Source: an uncultured Collinsella sp.
GTDB lineage: Bacteria; Actinomycetota; Coriobacteriia; Coriobacteriales; Coriobacteriaceae
Assembly: GCA_959027945.1 (NCBI GenBank)
Contig: CAUFRO010000010.1
Coordinates: 1 to 57,709, forward strand
Length of the DNA: 57,709 nucleotides
Reading direction: 5' to 3'
Part shown: positions 8,021 to 15,246 of the stretch, piece by piece
Layout: the number at the start of each line of letters is the position of its first letter
How positions within the stretch are numbered: position 1 is the first letter of the stretch
Position numbers and translations under genes: made by a program
Notes under the pieces: generated by a model
Database searches by the model: none
The model's input: the letters and a program-made list of their open reading frames with translations, nothing else
What the model was told of the DNA's origin: nothing

Positions 8021-9123
8021 CGGCCACCACCCCGGTAGGCCATGGCAATCGTTGCGAAGCACGCCTCCCTGTCGAAGCCGGCGGCGCGCATCTTTTCCGC
8101 ATACGAAGGGCGCTCTTCAATACGATACCTATCGATACCCTCGGCGATACGCCGCGCCCAGGTGGAAGGCGCCTCGTCGGTGGACGCGAATAAGATTCTG
8201 TCAGTGATGGACAACTCGCGAGGAAGCACGTCGGAGCCGTATATGGGAAGACCTTCAGCCTGCCCTTCGATGCCAACGAAGGGCAGGCCCTCAAAGAGGG
8301 AGGGCAATAGCAGTGCGTCGAAAGCCGAATAGTAGGCGTCGCTTTCCGAGGTCCTCGATACCTTTATGAGCGAGCTGCCCAGACCGAGTCGCTCGGCCTC
8401 AGCATCACGTTCGACCTCCATGTCGCCGCTGCCGACCATGCAGAAGCGAGCCCCGGGAACGAGCTTGCGCAGATCGGAGAACACCTGAAGCTGGTAAAGC
8501 GGATTCTTCTGCAGGGCTATGCGGCCGATGCTACCAAGCAGGAACTCGCCGTCAGCCACGCCGAGCTCGCCGCGTATGTTTGCGCGCTTCTGCTCAGAGA
8601 AGGCGAACCTAACGAGATCAATACCATTAAAGTAGACGTTAAACGGTTGTTTGCCAAATAGATATTCGCCAGCGTTCGCCGAGCAGGCCCACAAATCGGT
8701 CGGCGCGTCTGAAAAGAGCGACGCACAGGCTGCGCCCACGGCCCTCTTCAACGGGTTACCAGAAATCTCGGCCCCCGCGTTGTGCGAGTGGATTATGCGA
8801 CGGGGGATCCCCGCTTTCTTTGCAATGTCAGCAAGGAAGAAGGCACTGCCGTTGCTTGCTTGGATGTGCACGACGTCGTAATGACCCTCCCGCATGACCG
8901 AAGCTATAGAGGAGCTTTGAGCGAACATGTCCTGCACGCGTTCGGAACTCAGAACCGGCCCGATCTTGATGCAGGCAGCATCGGAGTCGACGCGGGTGGT
9001 GAGAGACATTATCGCGTAGTCGATTGAACCCGAGGTCTCAGACATCAGCTGCTCGAGAAAGTTCTCAACGCCACCGTCCGGGTACCAACGGTTCACTAGG
9101 AGAAGCACGCGTATCTTACCCAC
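8017..9123 (-). CDS. Family 4 (GT-B) glycosyltransferase, EpsF-like
   Basis: About 368 residues. The N-terminus reads IRVLLLVNRWYPDGGVENFL, typical of EpsF/WcaL-like GT4 enzymes. HSHNAG and FNGID follow in the acceptor domain, and the donor domain shows LLGSIGRIALQKNP and LPSLFEGLPFVGIEGQAEGL with the ExxxxxxE pair. It likely adds a hexose or deoxyhexose to the growing unit. The open frame extends to 9180 but overlaps the epimerase gene. GTG 9123, which overlaps the epimerase stop, matches where relatives begin, although its ribosome binding site (GGACGG) is weak and GTG 9132 is an alternative. The sugar specificity is unknown. Confidence 0.88.
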   Translation of the reverse strand: MGKIRVLLLVNRWYPDGGVENFLEQLMSETSGSIDYAIMSLTTRVDSDAACIKIGPVLSSERVQDMFAQSSSIASVMREGHYDVVHIQASNGSAFFLADIAKKAGIPRRIIHSHNAGAEISGNPLKRAVGAACASLFSDAPTDLWACSANAGEYLFGKQPFNVYFNGIDLVRFAFSEQKRANIRGELGVADGEFLLGSIGRIALQKNPLYQLQVFSDLRKLVPGARFCMVGSGDMEVERDAEAERLGLGSSLIKVSRTSESDAYYSAFDALLLPSLFEGLPFVGIEGQAEGLPIYGSDVLPRELSITDRILFASTDEAPSTWARRIAEGIDRYRIEERPSYAEKMRAAGFDREACFATIAMAYRGGGR

Positions 9124-10231
9124 GGTATTCACCGTCCGCCAGTACGTCCGCAATCCGCTCGCTCGCATGCCCGTCACCATAGGGGTTCGAGGCGCGGCTC
9201 ATAGCCTCGTACTCAGCCTGATCGGAGAGAAGGCAACTGAACTCACGGTAGATGACGTCCTCCTCGGTGCCGACGAGCTTCAGCGTGCCGGCGGCCACGC
9301 CCTCGGGGCGCTCAGTTGTGTCGCGCATCACGAGCACCGGCTTGCCCAGGCTAGGCGCCTCCTCCTGGATGCCGCCAGAGTCGGTGAGGATGAGGTGGCT
9401 CGCGGCCATGAAGTTGTGGAAGTCGAGCACCTCGAGCGGGTCGATGATGTGCAGACGGTCGAAGCCGTCCAACTCCTCGTGCGCCGCCTTGCGGACGAGC
9501 GGGTTCATGTGGATGGGGTAGATCGCCTTGGTGTCGGGATGCTCCTCCATAACGCGGCGGATGGCGCGGAACATGCGGTGCATTGGCTCTCCCAGGTTCT
9601 CGCGGCGGTGCGCCGTGATGAGGATGAGGCGCGAGCCATCCGCCCACTCGAGCTCGGGGTGGGTATAGCCATCGCGAACGGTGGTGCGCAGGGCGTCGAT
9701 GCCGGTGTTGCCGGTGACCCAGATCCTGGACTCAGGCTTGCCCTCGTCGAGCAGGTTCTGCTTGCTCGCCTCCGTGGGGGCGAAGTAGTACTCGCTCACG
9801 ATGTCGACCGCCTGGCGGTTGAACTCCTCCGGCCAGGGACTGTAGATGTCGTGCGTGCGCAGCCCCGCCTCGACGTGGCCCACGGGGATCTGAAGGTAGA
9901 AGCACGCGAGGGCCGCCGCAAAGCTGGTCGTGGTGTCGCCGTGAACCAGAACCACGTCGGGTTTCTCGTCCTCGAGGACCGCCTTGAGCTTGAGCAGAAC
10001 GTCGCACGTAACGTCAAACAGTGTCTGGCCCGGCTTCATGATCGCAAGGTCGTGGTCGGGAGTCACGCCGAAGACGCGCAGCACCTGGTCGAGCATCTCG
10101 CGGTGCTGCCCCGTCACGGTCACGACGGTCTCGAACTCATCCGTGCGTGCCTTCAGCTCGTTGACGAGCGGGCACATCTTGATCGCCTCCGGGCGGGTGC
10201 CGAAGACGAGCATTACTTTCTTCTTAGACAT
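9116..10231 (-). CDS. wecB: UDP-N-acetylglucosamine 2-epimerase (non-hydrolysing)
   Basis: 371 residues, the usual family length. Family landmarks are VMLVFGTRPEAIKMCPLV at the start, VTGQHREMLDQVL, VLVHGDTTTSFAAALACFY, the active-site region GHVEAGLRTHDIYSPWPEE, and DSGGIQEEAPSLGKPVLVMR. The enzyme interconverts UDP-GlcNAc and UDP-ManNAc in the cytoplasm. With the TagA/WecG-type transferase next to it, this suggests that ManNAc is the second sugar of the repeat unit, as in teichoic acid linkage units or ECA. ATG 10231 is preceded by AGAGGAGC at good spacing and overlaps the upstream gene by 8 nt. Confidence in function is high. Confidence 0.96.
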   Translation of the reverse strand: MSKKKVMLVFGTRPEAIKMCPLVNELKARTDEFETVVTVTGQHREMLDQVLRVFGVTPDHDLAIMKPGQTLFDVTCDVLLKLKAVLEDEKPDVVLVHGDTTTSFAAALACFYLQIPVGHVEAGLRTHDIYSPWPEEFNRQAVDIVSEYYFAPTEASKQNLLDEGKPESRIWVTGNTGIDALRTTVRDGYTHPELEWADGSRLILITAHRRENLGEPMHRMFRAIRRVMEEHPDTKAIYPIHMNPLVRKAAHEELDGFDRLHIIDPLEVLDFHNFMAASHLILTDSGGIQEEAPSLGKPVLVMRDTTERPEGVAAGTLKLVGTEEDVIYREFSCLLSDQAEYEAMSRASNPYGDGHASERIADVLADGEYRG

Positions 10232-11030
10232 TGGCCTTGCTCCTCTTTGACTCCTTGCGGAGAAGCATGTAGAAACGGGTGTTACCGACTAGATAGCGCT
10301 TCACCAGGCGCTTAGGCTCCTGCATCATGCGGAAGAGCCACTCCAGGTTCGCGCGCTGCATCCACATCGGGGCTCGCGGGATGTTGCCGGAGACAACGTC
10401 GAACGAGCCGCCCACGCCCACGAATGCGCCCATTGCGCCCAGCTCGCGGAAACGCTCGATCAGGCGCTCCTTCTTGGGCGAGGTAATGCCTACGAAAACG
10501 ATGTCGGGTTTAGTCTGCTCAACCTCGGCTATCACGGCGTCGAACTCGTCGTCGCCGAAGTAGCCGTCACGGTAGCCAGCGAGGACAATGTTGGGATACC
10601 TCTCGGACAGTACCCCTGCGGTTTTTGCGACCACCTCGGCCTTGGCGCCCAGCAGGTAGACCCTGTGCCCCTCGCGCTCAGCCAGTCCGAACAACTCCCA
10701 CATGAGGTCGATTCCGGCCACGCGCCCGGGCAGGTCCACGCCCAGCTTCCTGGCGGCCATGACCATGGACGCGCCATCGGCATTCACGATTTCGCATCGG
10801 CGCACGCATGCATCCATCTCTGGATCGTCGCGCATCTGCAGCAGCTTGTCGGCGTTCACGCCGATTAGGTGGGCGAAGCGCCCCTCCTTGATGAGGGCGT
10901 CGGTCGCCTCGACGGTCTGCTCCATCGTCCATGGGTCGACGGGTGCGCCCAAGATTTCAATTCGCCCGGGAAGAACAGCCCTTGAACTGGCGTCTTCGTG
11001 TTTCACTCTTGTCTCTTTAGCAAGCGCCAT
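10224..11030 (-). CDS. WecG/TagA/CpsF-family glycosyltransferase
   Basis: About 268 residues of the GT26 family. Landmarks are GVNADKLLQMRDDPE, the catalytic-type NADGASMVMAARKLG, RVAGIDLMWELFGLA, VYLLGAKAEVV, and FVGITSPKKE followed by GVGGSFDVVSGNI. TagA adds ManNAc, and WecG adds ManNAcA, to GlcNAc-PP-undecaprenol. Here the gene sits between the UDP-GlcNAc 2-epimerase and the initiating transferase, so it should add the second sugar, probably ManNAc. I start at ATG 11030. TTG 11048 in the same frame is possible and lies closer to a GAGG sequence. The stop and start overlap neighbours on both sides, showing coupling. Confidence 0.9.
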   Translation of the reverse strand: MALAKETRVKHEDASSRAVLPGRIEILGAPVDPWTMEQTVEATDALIKEGRFAHLIGVNADKLLQMRDDPEMDACVRRCEIVNADGASMVMAARKLGVDLPGRVAGIDLMWELFGLAEREGHRVYLLGAKAEVVAKTAGVLSERYPNIVLAGYRDGYFGDDEFDAVIAEVEQTKPDIVFVGITSPKKERLIERFRELGAMGAFVGVGGSFDVVSGNIPRAPMWMQRANLEWLFRMMQEPKRLVKRYLVGNTRFYMLLRKESKRSKANV

Positions 11031-11781
11031 TTCCGCTGACAACCTCAATCACTGTGAGTAGGATTATTTTCAAATCGAAGAAAGCGCCTCGTTTGGCGAT
11101 ATATTCAAGGTCACGACGGACCATTCCGTCGAATCCCGTCGAGTTGCGCTCAGTGACCTGCCACCAGCCGGTAATGCCTGGTTTTACTGCCAGACGCTGC
11201 AGGTCGTACTCGGTGTACTCCGCAACCTCGTTGGGCAGCGGCGGGCGCGGGCCCACGACAGACATCTGGCCCAAGAACACGTTGAGGAACTGCGGGAACT
11301 CGTCGATGGAGTGCTTGCGGATGAACCGGCCGATCCTGGTGACGCGCGGGTCCTCCTTCATCTTGAACATGGCGCCGGCGATCTCGTTCTGTTCCTTGAG
11401 CTCCACCAGGCGCTCGTCGGCGTCCTTGTACATGCTTCGGAACTTCCACATGCGGAAAGTGGACAGGCTGCCGTCGGGGCGGGTCTGACCAACGCGGATC
11501 TGACTGTAGAAGGGGTTGCCCTCGCTCTCCAGACGAATAGCTGCGGCGAGCACAAGGCTGGGTACGGCGATGACGGCCAGCACGCAACCGCTGAACACGA
11601 TGTCGAAGGCCCGCTTAACGGCGCGGTAGATCAGGCGCGAACGATCCCAGTCCATGATGGACTGCATGGCCTTGTAGCGGCCGGCGCCCTCGCGCCGGCC
11701 CATGGCCTGAGCGATGAGCGCCGCACCCGCAGGCGCATCCGTTGCATATTGAGTTTTATCCGACACGCTCTCTTCCAACAC
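11017..11781 (-). CDS. Undecaprenyl-phosphate sugar phosphotransferase (initiating transferase)
   Basis: About 254 residues with one N-terminal membrane segment (AFDIVFSGCVLAVIAVPSLV, residues about 58-80) and the bacterial sugar transferase catalytic domain: FYSQIRVGQ, FRMWKFRSM, RIGRFIRKHSIDEFPQFLNV, SVVGPRPP and VKPGITGWWQV. These proteins place the first sugar-1-phosphate onto undecaprenyl phosphate. This is the short, single-TM PglC/WcaJ-C type rather than full-length WbaP. The GTG at 11781 has GGGGAAGAA immediately upstream; TTG 11778 and GTG 11766 in the same frame have comparable signals, so the start is uncertain by a few residues. As the first enzyme gene after the antiterminator it commits precursor to the pathway. 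Confidence 0.93.
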   Translation of the reverse strand: MLEESVSDKTQYATDAPAGAALIAQAMGRREGAGRYKAMQSIMDWDRSRLIYRAVKRAFDIVFSGCVLAVIAVPSLVLAAAIRLESEGNPFYSQIRVGQTRPDGSLSTFRMWKFRSMYKDADERLVELKEQNEIAGAMFKMKEDPRVTRIGRFIRKHSIDEFPQFLNVFLGQMSVVGPRPPLPNEVAEYTEYDLQRLAVKPGITGWWQVTERNSTGFDGMVRRDLEYIAKRGAFFDLKIILLTVIEVVSGNGAC

Positions 11782-11832
11782 TTCTTCCCCAGATCGGGGA
11801 TCCTCCTAGATCTATACAGCGATTGCCTGTAG

Positions 11833-12378
11833 TTAGACGATCGCCTTTTTAAGGTTGCGCATTGCACGTTGCTCGGCTGAAAGCACAGCAAGGCCAACAC
11901 GGGTGGTTACGCGTCGGCCGCACAAGTTAAGCTCCAAAAAGGCGGTGCTCTTGCGTCTGTTAATGGTTTTGATAAGGCCTTCGTGGCCCAACAGCGGACC
12001 AGCCGTCACTACAACCTGATCGCCGTCTTTTAGGGCCTCGCTCATGGGCACCACACGGTCTCCCCTATTGGTAAAATTGCCAATGAACTGGGTCTCTTCT
12101 TTTGCCAGCGGAACAAATTGACCGTCCTGGGATAGCACCCGTGCAAAGTCGTCCATGCGCAGCAAATACTGTTGCACGGTACGGGGGTCTGCCGTATCGC
12201 AGATGAGATAACCGGGGAACAACGGCTTGGTCGTGTTAACCCATTCGCCGTGTACCTTGATTTCGGTCTGATATTGGGGATAAAAGAGCTCCTGCAGGGC
12301 GCCAGACGGCACCACACGCTCGATGCGCTCGCGCATTACGTCTTCGCGACCGTTAATGACCTGAATCACATACCACAC
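11833..12378 (-). CDS. loaP: LoaP/NusG-family transcription antiterminator
   Basis: About 181 residues. The N-terminal NGN domain begins WYVIQVINGREDVMRERIE and includes TTKPLFPGYLI. The C-terminal KOW domain contains GDQVVVTAGPLLGHEGLI followed by KTINRRKSTAFLELN, a spacing and wording closer to LoaP than to housekeeping NusG. Specialised NusG paralogues (RfaH, UpxY, LoaP) let RNA polymerase pass terminators inside long polysaccharide or metabolite operons. It is the first gene of this operon and sits behind a long structured leader (12379-13102), which fits cis action on its own transcript. I chose GTG 12378, 9 nt after AAGGGG; GTG codons at 12384 and 12387 are alternatives. Confidence 0.87.
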   Translation of the reverse strand: MWYVIQVINGREDVMRERIERVVPSGALQELFYPQYQTEIKVHGEWVNTTKPLFPGYLICDTADPRTVQQYLLRMDDFARVLSQDGQFVPLAKEETQFIGNFTNRGDRVVPMSEALKDGDQVVVTAGPLLGHEGLIKTINRRKSTAFLELNLCGRRVTTRVGLAVLSAEQRAMRNLKKAIV

Positions 12379-13102
12379 GAGCACCACCCCCTTACTGTCT
12401 TACGTGTGGCTCACGGGGTTTGGGTATGGCTTCGCCAGGGCGCTTGTGCGCGAAGGCGCTCCATATTCAAACCCTGAGCCCAGTCAGACAAGCACGTGGC
12501 TCTGCCCCACCGTGAACGGTATGTATAAGTGCAGCTGCTAGAGAGGCGGACGTGTATCGCAAAAAGACCGCATCCCCAGCTGACTGCGTGCGACCCAGTC
12601 AAGCGGGTACAAAACTGGACCGCACGCAAACAGCTGTAAAACTGCTTTTTATTGGCATGCATGCTATTAATTGCATCATGGAATTACCCAATGCAGATAA
12701 ATAACGTTGCATGACTTCTTTATTGGAGCTCGTGGTGTTTCTGGCACCGCCGTTACGGCCGGATGCTGATCGACCCTGCTCTTTATGGCTTGCTGGAGCC
12801 GTGAGCGCAGTTGAACTCATGTAACGTTAGGTATCCTAGCACAAGCTGTTAGCGAAACTGATTTGGGCTGCGTTGGACAACATATTGTTCATTTAGCGTG
12901 CTTAAGGGGGTTATTTTGGGATGTTGTTCACGTTGATGCAGGTTAATGGGATGCTAACGGTGATTAGGCGCGTTCCTGAAGCCCATATGGAACGGCGATC
13001 TACACTGATAATCGCGTTTGGCTAACAAACTATGTACAGAGTTGGGAAATAAATTGTGCAACTTTTTATGGGGTGGGCGCGGGCGTCGCATTGCGAAGAT
13101 AC
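12379..13102 (-). promoter_or_regulatory. Long untranslated leader of the polysaccharide operon with competing hairpins
   Basis: No convincing gene lies between loaP and the tRNA terminator; short ORFs here lack ribosome binding sites and family features. If transcription starts near 13102, the RNA has a leader of about 720 nt. In the minus-strand RNA, segments 12628-12614 and 12599-12585 pair over 15 bp, including two G-U pairs that would be A-C mismatches in plus-strand RNA, so the fold suits this direction. A second possible stem (12595-12589 with 12572-12566, 7 bp, two G-U pairs) is followed by five U residues (12565-12561) and looks like a weak terminator. The two stems share bases, so they exclude each other. 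A regulatory role with LoaP is inferred. Confidence 0.55.
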
Positions 13103-13109
13103 TCATCGC

Positions 13110-13138
13110 ACAATAGACACGCCTGACAACAGAGTCAA
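13110..13138 (-). promoter_or_regulatory. Sigma70-like promoter of the polysaccharide operon
   Basis: On the minus strand TTGACT (13133-13138) and TATTGT (13110-13115) are separated by exactly 17 bp. No better promoter is visible between here and loaP. Transcription would start near 13102 and run through the leader. Confidence 0.6.
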
Positions 13139-13175
13139 CACATTTTGAGGCGGTTTGTTGGGCACCTTTTTAGGT

Positions 13176-13204
13176 GCAGTTGTCGCAAATTTTGCGACAA
13201 CTGC
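13176..13204. repeat. Perfect 14-bp inverted repeat upstream of the polysaccharide promoter
   Basis: GCAGTTGTCGCAAA, one central base, then its exact reverse complement. It lies 38 bp upstream of the -35 box of the operon promoter and is not followed by a T run, so an operator or activator site is more likely than a terminator. A smaller inverted repeat (GCACC/GGTGC, 13162-13177) adjoins it. Confidence 0.6.
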
Positions 13205-13283
13205 TGCTGACGGCGAACTTGAACAGGAAAGCAATTTGCATATCTTGCAAAAATGCAGTTCAGCCACTTAATATCGCATGCAA

Positions 13284-13313
13284 ATAAAAAAGCCCACTCA
13301 ATTGAGTGGGCTT
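13284..13313 (-). terminator. Intrinsic terminator of the tRNA-Ala gene
   Basis: The 24-bp palindrome at 13290-13313 (AAGCCCACTCAA and its complement) is followed on the minus strand by a run of T (13285-13290). It begins 12 nt after the CCA end of the tRNA. Confidence 0.85.
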
Positions 13314-13324
13314 AGCATTCACGA

Positions 13325-13400
13325 TGGTGGAGACGAGGGGGATCGAACCCCTGACCTCTTGACTGCCAGTCAAGCGCTCTCCCAGCTGAGCTACGCCCCC
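13325..13400 (-). tRNA. tRNA-Ala (anticodon GGC)
   Basis: The 76-nt minus-strand sequence starts GGGGGCGTAGCTCAGC and ends GTCTCCACCA with an encoded CCA. The acceptor stem pairs over 7 bp, with a G-U pair at the third position, the main identity element for alanyl-tRNA synthetase. The anticodon arm is CTTGA-CTGGCAG-TCAAG, giving anticodon GGC, and the T arm contains the GGTTCGATCC consensus. D, anticodon and T stems all close. It is a single tRNA gene with its own promoter and terminator. Confidence 0.97.
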
Positions 13401-13413
13401 GTGACGAGGAGAT

Positions 13414-13442
13414 ACTATAGGGGAAGACTTTCTTTGATGCAA
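13414..13442 (-). promoter_or_regulatory. Promoter of tRNA-Ala
   Basis: On the minus strand TTGCAT (13437-13442) and TATAGT (13414-13419) are separated by 17 bp. The -10 box ends 13 bp before the first tRNA base, so transcription would start a few bases upstream of it. Confidence 0.75.
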
Positions 13443-13559
13443 GGACTTTTTTGGGTTGAATCTCTTACTTACGGGTTTTCCTGGGACGGGGCTGAAATAA
13501 TCACTCTTCTAGCGCTTATTTCTATCCACCGTCCCGATAAAACCCTGATGCGATAGACC

Positions 13560-14201
13560 TTACTTGTAGAGGTAAGCGATGGCGGTGCCGGTGTGGACTT
13601 GGATCGTGGCTATTGACCTGACGACGTTGCTGATGCCCGTGTCGGCCAACAAGCCCAGCGGGCTGTGGTCTAGCTCCCACTCTAGGCCGTGTTCGCTTAC
13701 CACCGTTCCGGGGGCAATGGCGATGATGGAGAACGTCTTGCCTTCGGCACCCTCGATGGTCCACGTCTCACCTGCGTGAAGGATGCGGGCGACCACCTTG
13801 TCCTCGGCGATCCAGATGGGGGCATCCTCATAGCCTGCAAGCAGCCCCAGTACGGAAAGCGCCATATCCGGGCGGCCGCCGGTGGCGCAGGTCGCAACCA
13901 CTTCGGCACCCGGCCAGCGATGGCGGACGGAATCGAGCGCCAGAGCTAGATCGGTATAGTCCTTGTACGGGTCATGGCGCTCAACTTCAAAGTCGGTGGC
14001 GGCATCGACCAACGCACGACCTGCGTCGCTCACCGTGTCGGCATCCCCCACATATACATCGCAGCCCAGTCCCGCGCCCAGCAGTGCGTCGAGCCCGCGG
14101 TCCACGGCGACAACGTGATCGCACTTCCCAGCTAGCCTACGCAACAGATCCGCACTCGCCACCACGGGTGAGCCGCAGACCACTAATACCTTGCAAGCCA
14201 C
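13560..14201 (-). CDS. thiN: Thiamine pyrophosphokinase
   Basis: 213 residues, typical length. It has the family motifs VAVDRGLDALLGAG, then VYVGDADTVSD (the GDxD that binds Mg-ATP), DPYKDYTDLALAL (KDxTD) and TGGRPDMALSVLGLL (GGRxDH-like; Met replaces the usual His). The C-terminal half forms the thiamine-binding beta barrel. The enzyme transfers diphosphate from ATP to thiamine, making the cofactor ThDP in the cytoplasm. It starts with GTG 14201, 10 nt after the stop of the HAD gene, and likely forms a two-gene operon with it. The GTG start is supported by the AGG-rich stretch just before it. Confidence 0.9.
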   Translation of the reverse strand: MACKVLVVCGSPVVASADLLRRLAGKCDHVVAVDRGLDALLGAGLGCDVYVGDADTVSDAGRALVDAATDFEVERHDPYKDYTDLALALDSVRHRWPGAEVVATCATGGRPDMALSVLGLLAGYEDAPIWIAEDKVVARILHAGETWTIEGAEGKTFSIIAIAPGTVVSEHGLEWELDHSPLGLLADTGISNVVRSIATIQVHTGTAIAYLYK

Positions 14202-14210
14202 AGCCCTCGC

Positions 14211-14900
14211 CTAACCTTCATACGCAAGAACGCGATCCAAATCCAGCTCCTCATAGCTGTCAATAAAGATATCGCAGTTGGCGCGCACATCGTCCCGCTT
14301 CATGCGGCCGTGTGGGTCATAAATACCTACACGCTTAAAACCGGCGGCGCCGGAGCTCTTAAGGCCAAAGACCGCATCCTCAAACACCCATGCGCGCTCA
14401 AACTTGTGCCCGTGACGCTCCTCCAAACGGCGCAGCGCCAGCTCGTATACGTCGGGGAACTGCTTGGAACGACCTGCCTCGCCCGTGGTGGTCACAAACT
14501 CCATGTAGGCGTCGAGCCCGGCGCCAGCGAGCGCAGACTGCACCAGCTCGGCCGGCGTGGACGTAGCCACGCACATGGCAATGCCTGCCGCCTTCGCCTG
14601 CTCCAAAAACGCCAGGAGCCCCTCGCGCGGCGGCACCTTGGAGTAGCCATCGATCAGGATGTCGCTAAGCTCGCGATACAGCTCCTCGCTATTCGCGCCA
14701 ATGCCCCACGTGTCGTGGTAGGCCTGGCACTCGTCCTCGAGCGACAAATGCTCAAACTGGGCAAAATCGTCGACCGTCACGTCGACACCGTGGCGGTGCA
14801 ATAACTCGGGCTGGGCATAGGCCCAAACGGGCGTGCTATTTACCAGCGTGCCGTCGCAATCGAAAACAAAAGCAACCTTGGGAGCGGCGGTATGGGACAT
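14211..14900 (-). CDS. HAD-superfamily phosphatase (beta-phosphoglucomutase/phosphoglycolate phosphatase-like)
   Basis: About 229 residues. HAD motif I is FVFDCDGTLVNS, with nucleophile and acid/base Asp; motif II Thr lies in CVATSTPAE; motif III Lys is in GRSKQFPDVYEL; and motif IV acidic residues are in WVFEDAVFG. The four-helix cap between residues 25 and 85 places it in the subfamily IA (PGMB/Gph-like). The substrate is a small phosphate ester and cannot be fixed from sequence. ATG 14900 is chosen because GAAAGG lies 8 nt upstream. The frame to 14921 lacks such a signal. It diverges from glgB, and shared GGTAAAAC palindromes between them suggest co-regulation with glycogen genes. Confidence 0.83.
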   Translation of the reverse strand: MSHTAAPKVAFVFDCDGTLVNSTPVWAYAQPELLHRHGVDVTVDDFAQFEHLSLEDECQAYHDTWGIGANSEELYRELSDILIDGYSKVPPREGLLAFLEQAKAAGIAMCVATSTPAELVQSALAGAGLDAYMEFVTTTGEAGRSKQFPDVYELALRRLEERHGHKFERAWVFEDAVFGLKSSGAAGFKRVGIYDPHGRMKRDDVRANCDIFIDSYEELDLDRVLAYEG

Positions 14901-14923
14901 AAACGAACCTTTCGATGTCAAAT

Positions 14924-15009
14924 GGTAAACAACCTGCTAAAAACGTTTTACCAAACGTCAGACAGACAATTTTGAAACCCAAATTGATAAAACTGTCAAG
15001 AGTTTTACC
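14924..15009. promoter_or_regulatory. GGTAAAAC-type palindromes, candidate LacI-family operators
   Basis: The 346-bp gap between the HAD gene and glgB holds three related sites: GGTAAAC at 14924-14930, GCTAAAAACGTTTTACC at 14936-14952 (palindrome with central CG), and GATAAAACT-6 nt-AGTTTTACC at 14986-15009. Similar sites precede the GH13-GH77 gene (24640-24695). A maltose/starch regulator is an inference. No regulator gene is in the window. Confidence 0.5.
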
Positions 15010-15026
15010 ACGGCAATTCTGCCAGT

Positions 15027-15034
15027 GGTATAAA
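15027..15034 (+). promoter_or_regulatory. Probable extended -10 promoter element for the glycogen operon
   Basis: TGGTATAAA (15026-15034) fits an extended -10 box (TGnTATAAt) about 210 bp before glgB and just downstream of the palindromic sites. The -35 region is weak. The leader contains a perfect 8-bp hairpin, GTTCCACC/GGTGGAAC (15121-15146). Nothing else was recognised between here and the glgB start. Confidence 0.4.
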
Positions 15035-15246
15035 CATGTCGCTTACCGATTAAACGCCCCCGCAAATCCGCTTTCGTCCATAAAACTAACGCACAGGTGT
15101 TATCGTAGTTTCTGCCGAAAGTTCCACCGAGCACGCGAGGTGGAACGAATCACAGAAACTTCGCCGTCCCTTCGATTCGTGCAGCCTTGGACCTTTCGCA
15201 TCTAGTCACCAAGGCAACACGCTGCCGCGTCATGATGGGATCAAAC

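Noticed and set aside
13260..13442. 60-codon frame reading through the tRNA-Ala gene
   Set aside because: It is the translation of the tRNA itself (the familiar GGVAQLGER pattern), not a protein gene.
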